Positions 19,501 to 25,857 of a DNA stretch of 64,000 nucleotides are shown piece after piece. The stretch is from Spirochaetaceae bacterium (GTDB lineage: Bacteria; Spirochaetota; Spirochaetia; Treponematales; Treponemataceae), in assembly GCA_017618015.1 (NCBI GenBank), contig JAFZVC010000025.1, positions 1-64,000 of the forward strand. Reading direction: 5' to 3'. Numbering within the stretch: the stretch's first letter is position 1; every line of letters begins with the position of its first letter. Position numbers and translations under genes: made by a program. The notes under the pieces were generated by a model that was not told the DNA's origin, ran no database searches, and worked only from the letters and a program-made list of their open reading frames with translations.

Positions 19501-19678
19501 GATTCGTCAGCTTAAGGATGATCCGCGGTCTAATATCCCGATAATCGCGATGACTGCCAATGCGTTCGAAGAGGATAAGAAACTTGCGCTAGAAGCAGGA
19601 ATGAACGGTCATCTTGCAAAACCAATAAAACCAGACGAACTTTTGAAAATACTCAATGATTTTTTACCTGCCAGCTGA
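16556..19678 (+). CDS. BvgS/EvgS-type hybrid sensor histidine kinase with two periplasmic solute-binding domains
   Basis: Inner-membrane sensor. Order: N-terminal membrane anchor (about residues 25-42), two SBP_bac_3-like periplasmic domains (about 65-285 and 300-470), a membrane segment (FWYIVCSILLLVMVYVGFSYG, about 485-505), a PAS-like linker, HisKA with the phospho-acceptor in FNMSHDIRTPMNAIIGF (His near 668), HATPase_c (SDNGIGM, GTGLGMSI) and a receiver domain with phospho-acceptor Asp near 968 in VFMDIQMPFMNG and AKPIKPDEL. There is no Hpt domain, so phosphate must pass to an Hpt elsewhere. The start is either GTG 16556 or ATG 16562; a weak GGAAG site fits both. The next gene may carry a degenerate Hpt. 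Confidence 0.9.
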   Translation: MFMSIKKCKPPVQAIHSYLSSSFRRVSCAVILLVAIFSVIVAQSGTGAVTSTQQESQTKVVKVGFIDHDDSFSAIDDTGVKSGYAYEYLQFIAYYSNWRFEYVYGEFLDLSEKLKNGEIDMMLHFFKNGLNEDTLLFSEYPVGTENVFLFVKPENTNIIQSKSKTLDGKTVAVMDGFYGLPFFEAWLKQNNITCTIVPYDSEKEVKDAFNRGETDFLLFSDTHSNLNWLPLYRITATDYYIAMPKKAETLYEELVHAQETMYRKNPNLNYMIYNNYYSTLYYDWNLSDDEMEWLKAHPVIAIGCLNNYMPLCGLDSTKMPSGFVVEFVERLRITLKIFDTTIYYKFYDDEASLIRALKNKEVEVVFPVSFDLHQVEADTLYISTPILRKLSSFSGDSENDSRVQPEHPYSNMVSFSSTKENVPFLDIVNRAKNYIPDETIHTILNKYMPYEYSFSIKDFLNENFWYIVCSILLLVMVYVGFSYGNSEKKKKLSAREELAIQRDMIVHQEKLFSQLVQDFDSVSVVNLDTGEKKQFSVRGAFIGFKNDLNKMTDYRSYVECFADKIVFADDRKDFRQSMRRDRIIEALRKEPSYHINFRAKINEEIIYYQVKIFKDPSDEVNNTVIIGIRNVDEETKLANKQRELLEEAKNKAEVANKAKSSFLFNMSHDIRTPMNAIIGFTDIALQSKDDPERLTDCLDKVQRSSAHLLKLVDDILDMARIENGKIELEETDANLITVIKDLSAIIQGTAEKKNIQFSLSLEDITDSHIRLDVVRFNRIMINILSNAVKYTNSGGHVLFTVKQVSSRKNNLCSYEFIVSDNGIGMTKDFVRHIYDSFSRERSSTISGVEGTGLGMSITKGLIDKMGGKISIKTQQRKGTTVTVRLPIKLRDASADTESLEKEVSKKEIRTSFEGFRVLLAEDNLLNREIAKTILEQKQLEVDVAEDGVVALDKIRNSEPDYYNLVFMDIQMPFMNGYTATRMIRQLKDDPRSNIPIIAMTANAFEEDKKLALEAGMNGHLAKPIKPDELLKILNDFLPAS

Positions 19679-19686
19679 TATATTTG

Positions 19687-19727
19687 TGTGACCAAAATGC
19701 CGATATTCATATCGATAGAAGGTCACA
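19687..19727 (+). promoter_or_regulatory. Nested inverted repeat that covers the ribosome binding site of the next gene
   Basis: An outer perfect 7-bp repeat, TGTGACC (19687-19693) with GGTCACA (19721-19727), encloses a perfect 6-bp hairpin, CGATAT (19701-19706) with ATATCG (19709-19714). The outer right arm abuts the ATG at 19728 and includes the GG of the AGAAGG Shine-Dalgarno (19717-19722). If the RNA folds this way, initiation would be partly blocked. It could also be an operator. Confidence 0.5.
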
Positions 19728-21230
19728 ATGAATAAAAGCAGCAAGATTTTTTCTCCAGTTTTACAGATTATTATTGCAACATCAATTTTATTAGGTCATA
19801 TAATATTTGGTTTTATCCTTTTCCCACTTCAAAATTCAATTACAAAAGGGGATACAGAAGATATCCTTGTCTCTGGAATTGCTGGAGTCGAAAAAAGTTT
19901 GGCAATGGCGAATTCCGCTATAAACGCGCCTGAATACGCGTATCTTTTTACGGAGTATGACAGCGTTGGAAAAGATGGCGGATTTATTATCGCTGACAAA
20001 CTGCATGACATAAAAAGTGGAAAAAAAGTTGAGTCTTGCCGGACGCTGGAAGATGCGGGAATCGATATAAACAAGTACGAGCCGCTTACAATAAGCCAGA
20101 CAGAAATTTTCGGAAACGATTGTTATTTTGCATATCTTAGGGAAGAATCATACGTTATTGTCGCGTATATCCCGGTTGAAGTACAAAAGTCGCAAAGAAC
20201 GCTTAATGTGTTTGCTGCGCTCGGTACGTCGCTCATAATCTTCATCGCTTTGTTTTTCCTTGTGCCGTTACTGGTGCAGTTTTTGTCGCGTTTTTCTTGG
20301 TTCCCGCCCGTTTCGGCTTGGAACTCTTCGGGTGAAAGAACCTCTAGTTTTGATGAGCCGCTTGATGAAAGTGATGGCGCAGTTTCATATGAGACAGCGA
20401 TTTTGGACGATGAGTCTGATTATGCTTATGACGAAGATACGTCTGACAGCACTTTCGATGCCGATATGTTGCCGAAAGAAGAAGTGATTAGTGATGATTA
20501 TGAAAGCGTTTCTGCGGAGTCTGATGCGATAGCGGAAAGCAGTGCCGAAACGGGCGGGAACAGCCCGGATACAGACGGTATGGCAGAATACGTCGAGAAA
20601 ATGCAGGAACTGAAAAAAACTGCTTACAAGCTTGGCGAAGAAAAGCTTTTTAAGATGGCTGCTTATCTTGAAAAATGCGGTATGGCTATTTTGGCTGGCT
20701 CAAAAGATGCTGACAAGTTTATGGCGGAAATTGATTCTAAAACGCCTGTCACGCTTAAATACTACGCGAGTTGTCTGCCACCGCAGGAGCTTGAGAAACA
20801 GATGGCTGCTATGGCTGAACAAAACGCGGGTGGCCCAAGTGAACCGGTCGCGGAAGAAGTCGCTGAATCTAGTGTGGAAGAACCCGCTGCGTCTGGCGCG
20901 TCATCCGAGCCGGAAACAAGTGTTAAAGCTGCGAGCGACCCAGTAACAGAGCCAGAACCGGAACCGGTGCAGGAACTGGCACCAGAACCGGAACAGAAAG
21001 TCGACGTTTCTCCCGCTGAAATATTTGCCGCGCTCGAAGCGTTGTATGCGGGTGCGGCGTCAACAGACGCGAACGCCGTTAACACGCAGATTTCCGCGTT
21101 GAGCCATATAAACTTGCCGCGTAAACTGAATGCTGTTTTCCCTGAACTTTCTGTTGCAGCCAGTCAGAGCGACTTTACTCGCATAAAAGCCGTAATCGAC
21201 TCGCTCCGCACCGGCTCCCGCGCGTCTTAA
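19728..21230 (+). CDS. Two-pass membrane protein with acidic, low-complexity cytoplasmic region
   Basis: The 500-aa protein has a membrane segment at about 10-35, a periplasmic domain to about 165, a second membrane segment (LNVFAALGTSLIIFIALFFLVPLLVQFL) and a long acidic cytoplasmic part with a Pro-Glu run (EPEPEPVQELAPEPEQ). Two helical pieces (about 285-355 and 432-498) resemble the phosphotransfer-associated helices of Treponema histidine kinases. The stretch QELKKTAYKLGEEKLFKMAA looks like an Hpt H-x-L-K-G motif in which His has become Gln293. It lies 49 bp after a hybrid kinase that lacks an Hpt. A scaffold or decoy role is possible, but the resemblance is weak. The 3' end overlaps the convergent MFS gene by 4 bp. 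Confidence 0.6.
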   Translation: MNKSSKIFSPVLQIIIATSILLGHIIFGFILFPLQNSITKGDTEDILVSGIAGVEKSLAMANSAINAPEYAYLFTEYDSVGKDGGFIIADKLHDIKSGKKVESCRTLEDAGIDINKYEPLTISQTEIFGNDCYFAYLREESYVIVAYIPVEVQKSQRTLNVFAALGTSLIIFIALFFLVPLLVQFLSRFSWFPPVSAWNSSGERTSSFDEPLDESDGAVSYETAILDDESDYAYDEDTSDSTFDADMLPKEEVISDDYESVSAESDAIAESSAETGGNSPDTDGMAEYVEKMQELKKTAYKLGEEKLFKMAAYLEKCGMAILAGSKDADKFMAEIDSKTPVTLKYYASCLPPQELEKQMAAMAEQNAGGPSEPVAEEVAESSVEEPAASGASSEPETSVKAASDPVTEPEPEPVQELAPEPEQKVDVSPAEIFAALEALYAGAASTDANAVNTQISALSHINLPRKLNAVFPELSVAASQSDFTRIKAVIDSLRTGSRAS

Positions 21231-22447
21231 TGTTTTTTGAATGCGCCAATGGCGGCGAATGCCGTTCCTGTCGCGCAGATTGCGAATCCGCCCCAGAGTA
21301 CGCCATTTATGCCGCTCGCGTTAATTATAAGCCCGCCGAAAAAGCTTCCCATAACCATACCGACAGCTTCCGTCATTGAAACAAGAGCCTGTCCGGTGAC
21401 TATATCCTTTTCGTCGAACGTGTCGTGAGCATAGTAAACTTTTGCCGCCGCCAACAGCCCGAATGCGCCAATGGAAAGTCCCTGTATCAGATAAACTGTG
21501 GTAACGTTTCCGGCAACGCAGAAGAGCAGCGCTTTAAGAGAGAAAACACCACAAGAAATAAGCAGCAGTATTCTTGACGGTGCGTGTTTACTAAGCTTTC
21601 CATAAAACAAGAGGCTTGGTATCTCCATGACAGCTGAAATGCCAAGCGCAATACCAAGATTCGTACTGTTGCCGCCAGCTTTCTCGATAATCCGCACAAG
21701 ATACGTGATGTTCATGTTATGAAAGACCATTACGACCGTTACGCCGAATATCATCAGCATAAAGGCGGGATAACGGAAAATAAGCGGTCGTTGTTTTTTG
21801 CTGTTGCTACTGTCATTTTCTGAGCTGATTATGTCTGCGCCGTTGGCGTTCGTGCCGCTTGTAGGTTTGTTTTTTGCAGCCGTATAGCCAGCTGGCGACG
21901 GTAAAAGCGATGCCTCTATCAGAAGAGCGAGTGCTACTGCAGCCGCAAAAAACGGAATGCATCCTGTTCCGAATGAGGTTACTGCTTTTCCCAGAATTAT
22001 CGATATGACGCCGTACGCCATGGAACCGACACCGCGCGCTATGCCAAAATCCACTTTAAGATTACAGGCAGCGTAAAAGAAGCTTACCGAATTGAGCAGA
22101 GGAAGCATTGAATATGTTAGTAAGAGTACTAAGCCGAAAAGGATTGTGCTTATTACAGAAAACGATGTCAAAAACGGAAGTGCTATAGATGACGCAAGCT
22201 GAACAGACACAAGTAGGATAAGCAGATTCTTGAAGTTCCAGCGGCTGCTTTTGTCGGCGACTCTGCCCAGTATGAACTGGAACAAAGCGCCAAGCAGGGC
22301 AAATATAGAAATTGATATACCTATCGCACCATCTGGGACGTTCAAATTCTGAAGGTAACTTGTGGCATATCCGAATCCTACGCAGAACATCATCGTGTGT
22401 GTTCCGAGCAGGAAACAGTATTTTATATTCTCAGTTTTTTCGTTCAT
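21227..22447 (-). CDS. MFS transporter
   Basis: Inner-membrane permease of 406 aa with about 12 hydrophobic segments, of the MFS_1-like class that includes nucleoside and oligosaccharide H+ symporters. Visible features are the loop 2-3 motif GRVADKSSRWN and the two-fold 6+6 layout, separated by a Gly/Ser/Asn-rich cytoplasmic loop (PTSGTNANGADIISSENDSS). The substrate is unknown; the nearby GH115 and glycerate kinase genes make a sugar or sugar acid plausible. The ATG at 22447 has no Shine-Dalgarno and lies 6 nt after a -10 box. The 3' end overlaps the convergent gene by 4 bp. Confidence 0.8.
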   Translation of the reverse strand: MNEKTENIKYCFLLGTHTMMFCVGFGYATSYLQNLNVPDGAIGISISIFALLGALFQFILGRVADKSSRWNFKNLLILLVSVQLASSIALPFLTSFSVISTILFGLVLLLTYSMLPLLNSVSFFYAACNLKVDFGIARGVGSMAYGVISIILGKAVTSFGTGCIPFFAAAVALALLIEASLLPSPAGYTAAKNKPTSGTNANGADIISSENDSSNSKKQRPLIFRYPAFMLMIFGVTVVMVFHNMNITYLVRIIEKAGGNSTNLGIALGISAVMEIPSLLFYGKLSKHAPSRILLLISCGVFSLKALLFCVAGNVTTVYLIQGLSIGAFGLLAAAKVYYAHDTFDEKDIVTGQALVSMTEAVGMVMGSFFGGLIINASGINGVLWGGFAICATGTAFAAIGAFKKH

Positions 22448-22453
22448 GTGTAT

Positions 22454-22499
22454 ATTCTACACAAAGCGCACGGTGGTTGTCATCTGGTAGCCACCGTGC
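22454..22499 (-). promoter_or_regulatory. Leaderless promoter of the MFS gene with an inverted repeat around the -35
   Basis: Minus strand: ATGACA (22483-22478), 18 bp, TAGAAT (22459-22454), 6 nt, ATG. A perfect 9-bp inverted repeat, GCACGGTGG (22468-22476) with CCACCGTGC (22491-22499), places the -35 hexamer in its loop. This suits a dimeric repressor or activator site. It is not a convincing terminator for the upstream hydrolase gene because no T tract follows on the minus strand. Confidence 0.6.
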
Positions 22500-22506
22500 A
22501 CAAGTT

Positions 22507-24516
22507 TTATAGCATCGCGCTTCCGCCAGTTACAATCCAGCAGGCGAGCGCGGATATTACGAACGCGCCTGTGTAAACGGAACCGGTTTTGCGGTACATG
22601 TATGTTCCGATAAGGCTGAACACGAGTATCTGCGGGAAGAACACGATAAGCAGCGACATGAACGGACCGCCGAATGTCGGGCTGAAAAGCAAGTCCGCGC
22701 CTGGGCCGAGTCCTGCGAAGAACGGAATGTACTCAAGCAGGATGATGAAGAAGATACCGCCCGCCATGCAGACTGCGTTCCGCCAGAATGTCTGCCAGTA
22801 GCCTTTTGTATCGAGCTGGAGCGTGTATTTTGTGCGCATCTGCGCGAAAATCTTTGAGTTGTTCAAAAGGAAGAACACAAAGAAAACTGGGAAATATACG
22901 CAGAACTGTCCGAAGCGTTCAAGCGTGAACGGCTTAAGGAACGGCCATATCATGCGGAAGTCGAGCTGGAAAGCGTACGTGAATATCGTTACGAGGATAT
23001 AGACGAAACCAAGCAGGATAAGGGAAAGAAGCGCGTTTTTGCCAAAAAGTTTCCAACCGAATTTGTCGGTTTTATCTGCGGGCGCAAGACCGATGTCGTA
23101 CCAGTTGATTGGGGTCGCGCCGTCAGTTGCTAATTTACGCGATTTTTTCCACGGAATCATCGTAGTGATAATCATGATGATGATAAGCAGCACGTACCAC
23201 GAAAGGAAGCCGTTACCGATTGTCATGCGGAAAATGCCTTCTGGAAGCGGCAACAGTCCGTGTCCTAGCTGCGTCATAAACGGATAGGTCAGCGCGGAAA
23301 TTGCCATTGTGATTATCGCGCCTTTGCGCCACTGTTTGTTTGTCTTGATTTTACAAGGCTCAGACGGCAACGCCTGAACTGACTTCTTGAAGTATGGAAT
23401 TGCAAGCAGCAAATTCATAAGCGGGAGCATTGCGAAAACAGCCATCAGGAATGCCGCAAAAACAAGCCATTCTTTAATGCCGTAAACGTGGCTGTTAGAA
23501 GCGATTGTGTATTTTGCACCGAGAGCCTGAGAGAACCAGTCGAGTGCGGCTGTGAGCGCGTGGTGGTCGTGTGTTGTAAGGCGGTGGTTCGTGTTTATGA
23601 GCTCTATGCGGCGTGCCGTGCCGTCTGAGAAAGAGCCGTATGTCTTGTTCCATTCCGCCGCTGCTCCGGTGTAGCCAAGGAAATCCTTGCGCAAATCCGT
23701 GGACATAAGCTCGTCAGTGACGGTGTTTTCGTAGTCACGGAAATAGTTGAACTCGTCGTATTTCGCCTGGAGCAAAAGAACGTTGTTGAAATGGATTTTG
23801 TTCGTGTCGTATGCTTCTTTCGAGAAAAGTTCGCCGCACTGAAGAACGACGGCTTTTGCGGGGCACGCAGCGGCGGTAGACCAGCTTGCCCACGTTCCCA
23901 TTGAGTGACCGGAAATACCGATGTTCGCGCTGTCAACAAAGTCGTAAGCGGAAAGAACCTCGAATCCTTTTATGCCGCCCATCGAGCTGTCGTAAAGGAC
24001 GCTTCCGTCGTCTCCTTTGCTGTATTTATCCTTGAAGAACGAAAGGTTCGAAAAGTTCATCATTATTTTGTAGCGGAGAGCGCCGCCGCTTCCGAGTTTT
24101 TTATATGTGCCGGCTTCTTCGCTGTCCTCGCCGTAGTTTACGGTGACTTTGTGGTTCGTCCAGCCTCGTTCCGTCATGCCAGCTGTCGTCCATCCGTGAC
24201 CGTACTCGTCCAATGAAAGCACGACAACTCCGCGGCGCGAAAGCTCGATGGAATAAGCATCATTCGTTTCTTTATCATTCTGGTAGCCATGAAGCATGAG
24301 CACTGCCGGTGCAGGATTCGCTGCTGTTGCGGTCACGGGCTTGTACAGTTTTCCTGTGAGGTACTGTGTCTCGCCGCTTCTGTCTGTAAACGCGTATTTA
24401 ACGGCTTCAACGCTTACATCTCCCCATGAGGTTTGGATTCCGTTTGCGATGAACATACAGGCGAAAATCGCTACAGTAAGACAGATAAAGACAATCAATG
24501 AGCTTCTTGTTTTCAT
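22507..24516 (-). CDS. Alpha/beta-hydrolase fused to a polytopic membrane domain
   Basis: The 669-aa protein has an N-terminal membrane anchor (SLIVFICLTVAIFACMFIANG), then an extracytoplasmic alpha/beta-hydrolase domain to about residue 350: LMLHGYQNDKETN (oxyanion region), SLDEYGHGW, the nucleophile elbow GHSMG and a late TNHRLTTHDHH that could supply the catalytic His. The remaining 300 aa hold about eight membrane segments. I infer a membrane-bound periplasmic esterase or peptidase-like hydrolase; the substrate is unknown. ATG 24516 was chosen because CGGAG is 5 nt upstream; the GTG at 24522 overlaps that site. The gene has its own promoter with a palindrome at the start point. Confidence 0.78.
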   Translation of the reverse strand: MKTRSSLIVFICLTVAIFACMFIANGIQTSWGDVSVEAVKYAFTDRSGETQYLTGKLYKPVTATAANPAPAVLMLHGYQNDKETNDAYSIELSRRGVVVLSLDEYGHGWTTAGMTERGWTNHKVTVNYGEDSEEAGTYKKLGSGGALRYKIMMNFSNLSFFKDKYSKGDDGSVLYDSSMGGIKGFEVLSAYDFVDSANIGISGHSMGTWASWSTAAACPAKAVVLQCGELFSKEAYDTNKIHFNNVLLLQAKYDEFNYFRDYENTVTDELMSTDLRKDFLGYTGAAAEWNKTYGSFSDGTARRIELINTNHRLTTHDHHALTAALDWFSQALGAKYTIASNSHVYGIKEWLVFAAFLMAVFAMLPLMNLLLAIPYFKKSVQALPSEPCKIKTNKQWRKGAIITMAISALTYPFMTQLGHGLLPLPEGIFRMTIGNGFLSWYVLLIIIMIITTMIPWKKSRKLATDGATPINWYDIGLAPADKTDKFGWKLFGKNALLSLILLGFVYILVTIFTYAFQLDFRMIWPFLKPFTLERFGQFCVYFPVFFVFFLLNNSKIFAQMRTKYTLQLDTKGYWQTFWRNAVCMAGGIFFIILLEYIPFFAGLGPGADLLFSPTFGGPFMSLLIVFFPQILVFSLIGTYMYRKTGSVYTGAFVISALACWIVTGGSAML

Positions 24517-24565
24517 GGTCACTCCGTTTTGTTGTTTTGAAGATTCGTGCGGTGATTAAGTGCGC

Positions 24566-24606
24566 GAACACTTGTTCATTCTACCACTGAAATATGGATT
24601 TTACAA
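24566..24606 (-). promoter_or_regulatory. Promoter of the membrane hydrolase gene with palindrome at +1
   Basis: Minus strand: TTGTAA (24606-24601), 17 bp, TAGAAT (24583-24578). The interrupted palindrome GAACACTTGTTC (24566-24577, arms GAACA/TGTTC) begins right after the -10 and covers the predicted start point, so it is a candidate operator. The leader of about 55 nt carries a normal ribosome binding site. Confidence 0.5.
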
Positions 24607-24617
24607 AAGAAAAATGT

Positions 24618-24646
24618 TTGCGTGTTGCGCTTCGCCTTGCTATACT
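24618..24646 (+). promoter_or_regulatory. Leaderless promoter of the glycerate kinase gene
   Basis: TTGCGT (24618-24623), 17 bp, TATACT (24641-24646), then 6 nt to ATG 24653. No Shine-Dalgarno is present. It diverges from the hydrolase promoter about 12 bp away. Confidence 0.65.
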
Positions 24647-24652
24647 TATGAT

Positions 24653-25825
24653 ATGCGGATTTTGATAGTGCCCGATTCATTTAAGGGCAGCTTGACGGCG
24701 ACAGATTTTTGTGACGTAGCAGAACACGGTATACGGAAAGTGATTCCAGATGCGGATATTTTGAAAATGCCGATAGCCGACGGTGGCGAGGGTACGATGG
24801 ATTGTATTCTTTCTGTTCTGGGCGGATATTCGGAAAAGATTGAAGTTACTGGTGCCTTTCTTGGTGAAAAAAGGACTGTGCGTGTCGGATTTATTGATGA
24901 TGGAACTGCTGTTAAAACTGCCGTGATTGAAACTGCAGAGGCGATGGGGCTACCGTCTTTGGGAGAGCGGAAAAATCCGTGTTTGACGACGACGTTCGGC
25001 GTCGGCGAGATGATAGAGTATGCTTTGCGGCGAGGTGCAAAAAAGTTGATTTTGACGCTTGGGGGAAGCAGCACGAATGACTGCGGCACAGGAATGATGG
25101 CAGCACTTGGAGCAAAGTTTTATGGTACTGATGGTAAGCTGTTTGTGCCCACGGGTGGCACATTGAGTGATGTTGCTTCGTGCGATTTTTCCGCGATGCA
25201 GGAAAAACTTTCCGGCGTTGAAATTGTTGCGATGTGTGACGTGACGAACCCTCTTTGCGGACAAAACGGCTGCTCGGCTGTTTATGCGCCGCAAAAAGGC
25301 GCGGATGCGTGTATGGTCAAGTTTCTTGATGCCGGCTGCCGCCATTTTGCCGATGTCGTAGCTTCCAGCACAGGCAAAGATTTTTCGGAGTTTCCCGGAG
25401 CCGGTGCTGCCGGCGGACTTGGCTTTGCATGTGTCGCATGTATGAACGGAACTTTAAGAAGTGGAATAGAGACAATCCTGGGCTTGTATAACTTTGAGGC
25501 GGCAGCCGGAACAGCCGACTATGTTATTACAGGCGAAGGCCGCTTTGACGAGCAGAGCCTTATGGGTAAGGCGATTGGCGGCATCGTACAGAAAACGAGG
25601 GAAGCCGCCGTTGCTGTGCGGCGCGGAAATATCCCTGTCGTTGTGTTTTGCGGAAAAAATGCATTTTCCGGTTCTTGTGGAAAAGAGGCGGCGTTTCCGG
25701 AGTTTTCGGTATACGAGATAAGTGCTGGGCAGGAACTGGAGTATGCGATGAGCCATGCACCGCAAAACTTGGAATCGTCGGTGGAGAAGTGGGCTCAGCA
25801 GATTGTGACAGGGCAAATGAATTGA
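24653..25825 (+). CDS. garK: Glycerate kinase (GarK/GlxK type)
   Basis: Phosphorylates D-glycerate with ATP, probably to 2-phosphoglycerate as in family I enzymes, feeding sugar-acid or glyoxylate breakdown products into glycolysis. Family marks are the N-terminal VPDSFKGSLTATDFCDVAEHGI, MPIADGGEGTMDC, TLGGSSTNDCGTGMM, CDVTNPLCGQNGCSAVYAPQKG, GAGAAGGLGFA and ITGEGRFDEQSLMGK. The 390-aa length is normal. The frame extends upstream, but only the ATG at 24653 gives a family-like N-terminus (MRILIVPDS). It has no ribosome binding site and is predicted to be leaderless. Its stop codon overlaps the -35 box of the next gene. Confidence 0.92.
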   Translation: MRILIVPDSFKGSLTATDFCDVAEHGIRKVIPDADILKMPIADGGEGTMDCILSVLGGYSEKIEVTGAFLGEKRTVRVGFIDDGTAVKTAVIETAEAMGLPSLGERKNPCLTTTFGVGEMIEYALRRGAKKLILTLGGSSTNDCGTGMMAALGAKFYGTDGKLFVPTGGTLSDVASCDFSAMQEKLSGVEIVAMCDVTNPLCGQNGCSAVYAPQKGADACMVKFLDAGCRHFADVVASSTGKDFSEFPGAGAAGGLGFACVACMNGTLRSGIETILGLYNFEAAAGTADYVITGEGRFDEQSLMGKAIGGIVQKTREAAVAVRRGNIPVVVFCGKNAFSGSCGKEAAFPEFSVYEISAGQELEYAMSHAPQNLESSVEKWAQQIVTGQMN

Positions 25826-25851
25826 AAAATATGGCTTCTATATGGTAGATT
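25822..25851 (+). promoter_or_regulatory. Leaderless promoter of the oxidoreductase-RNase H gene
   Basis: TTGAAA (25822-25827), 18 bp, TAGATT (25846-25851), 6 nt, ATG 25858. The -35 overlaps the stop codon of the glycerate kinase gene. Confidence 0.6.
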
Positions 25852-25857
25852 GTGTTT

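Noticed and set aside
22468-22499. Inverted repeat as terminator of the membrane hydrolase gene
   Set aside because: No T tract follows on the minus strand, and the repeat surrounds the -35 of the MFS promoter, so an operator fits better.
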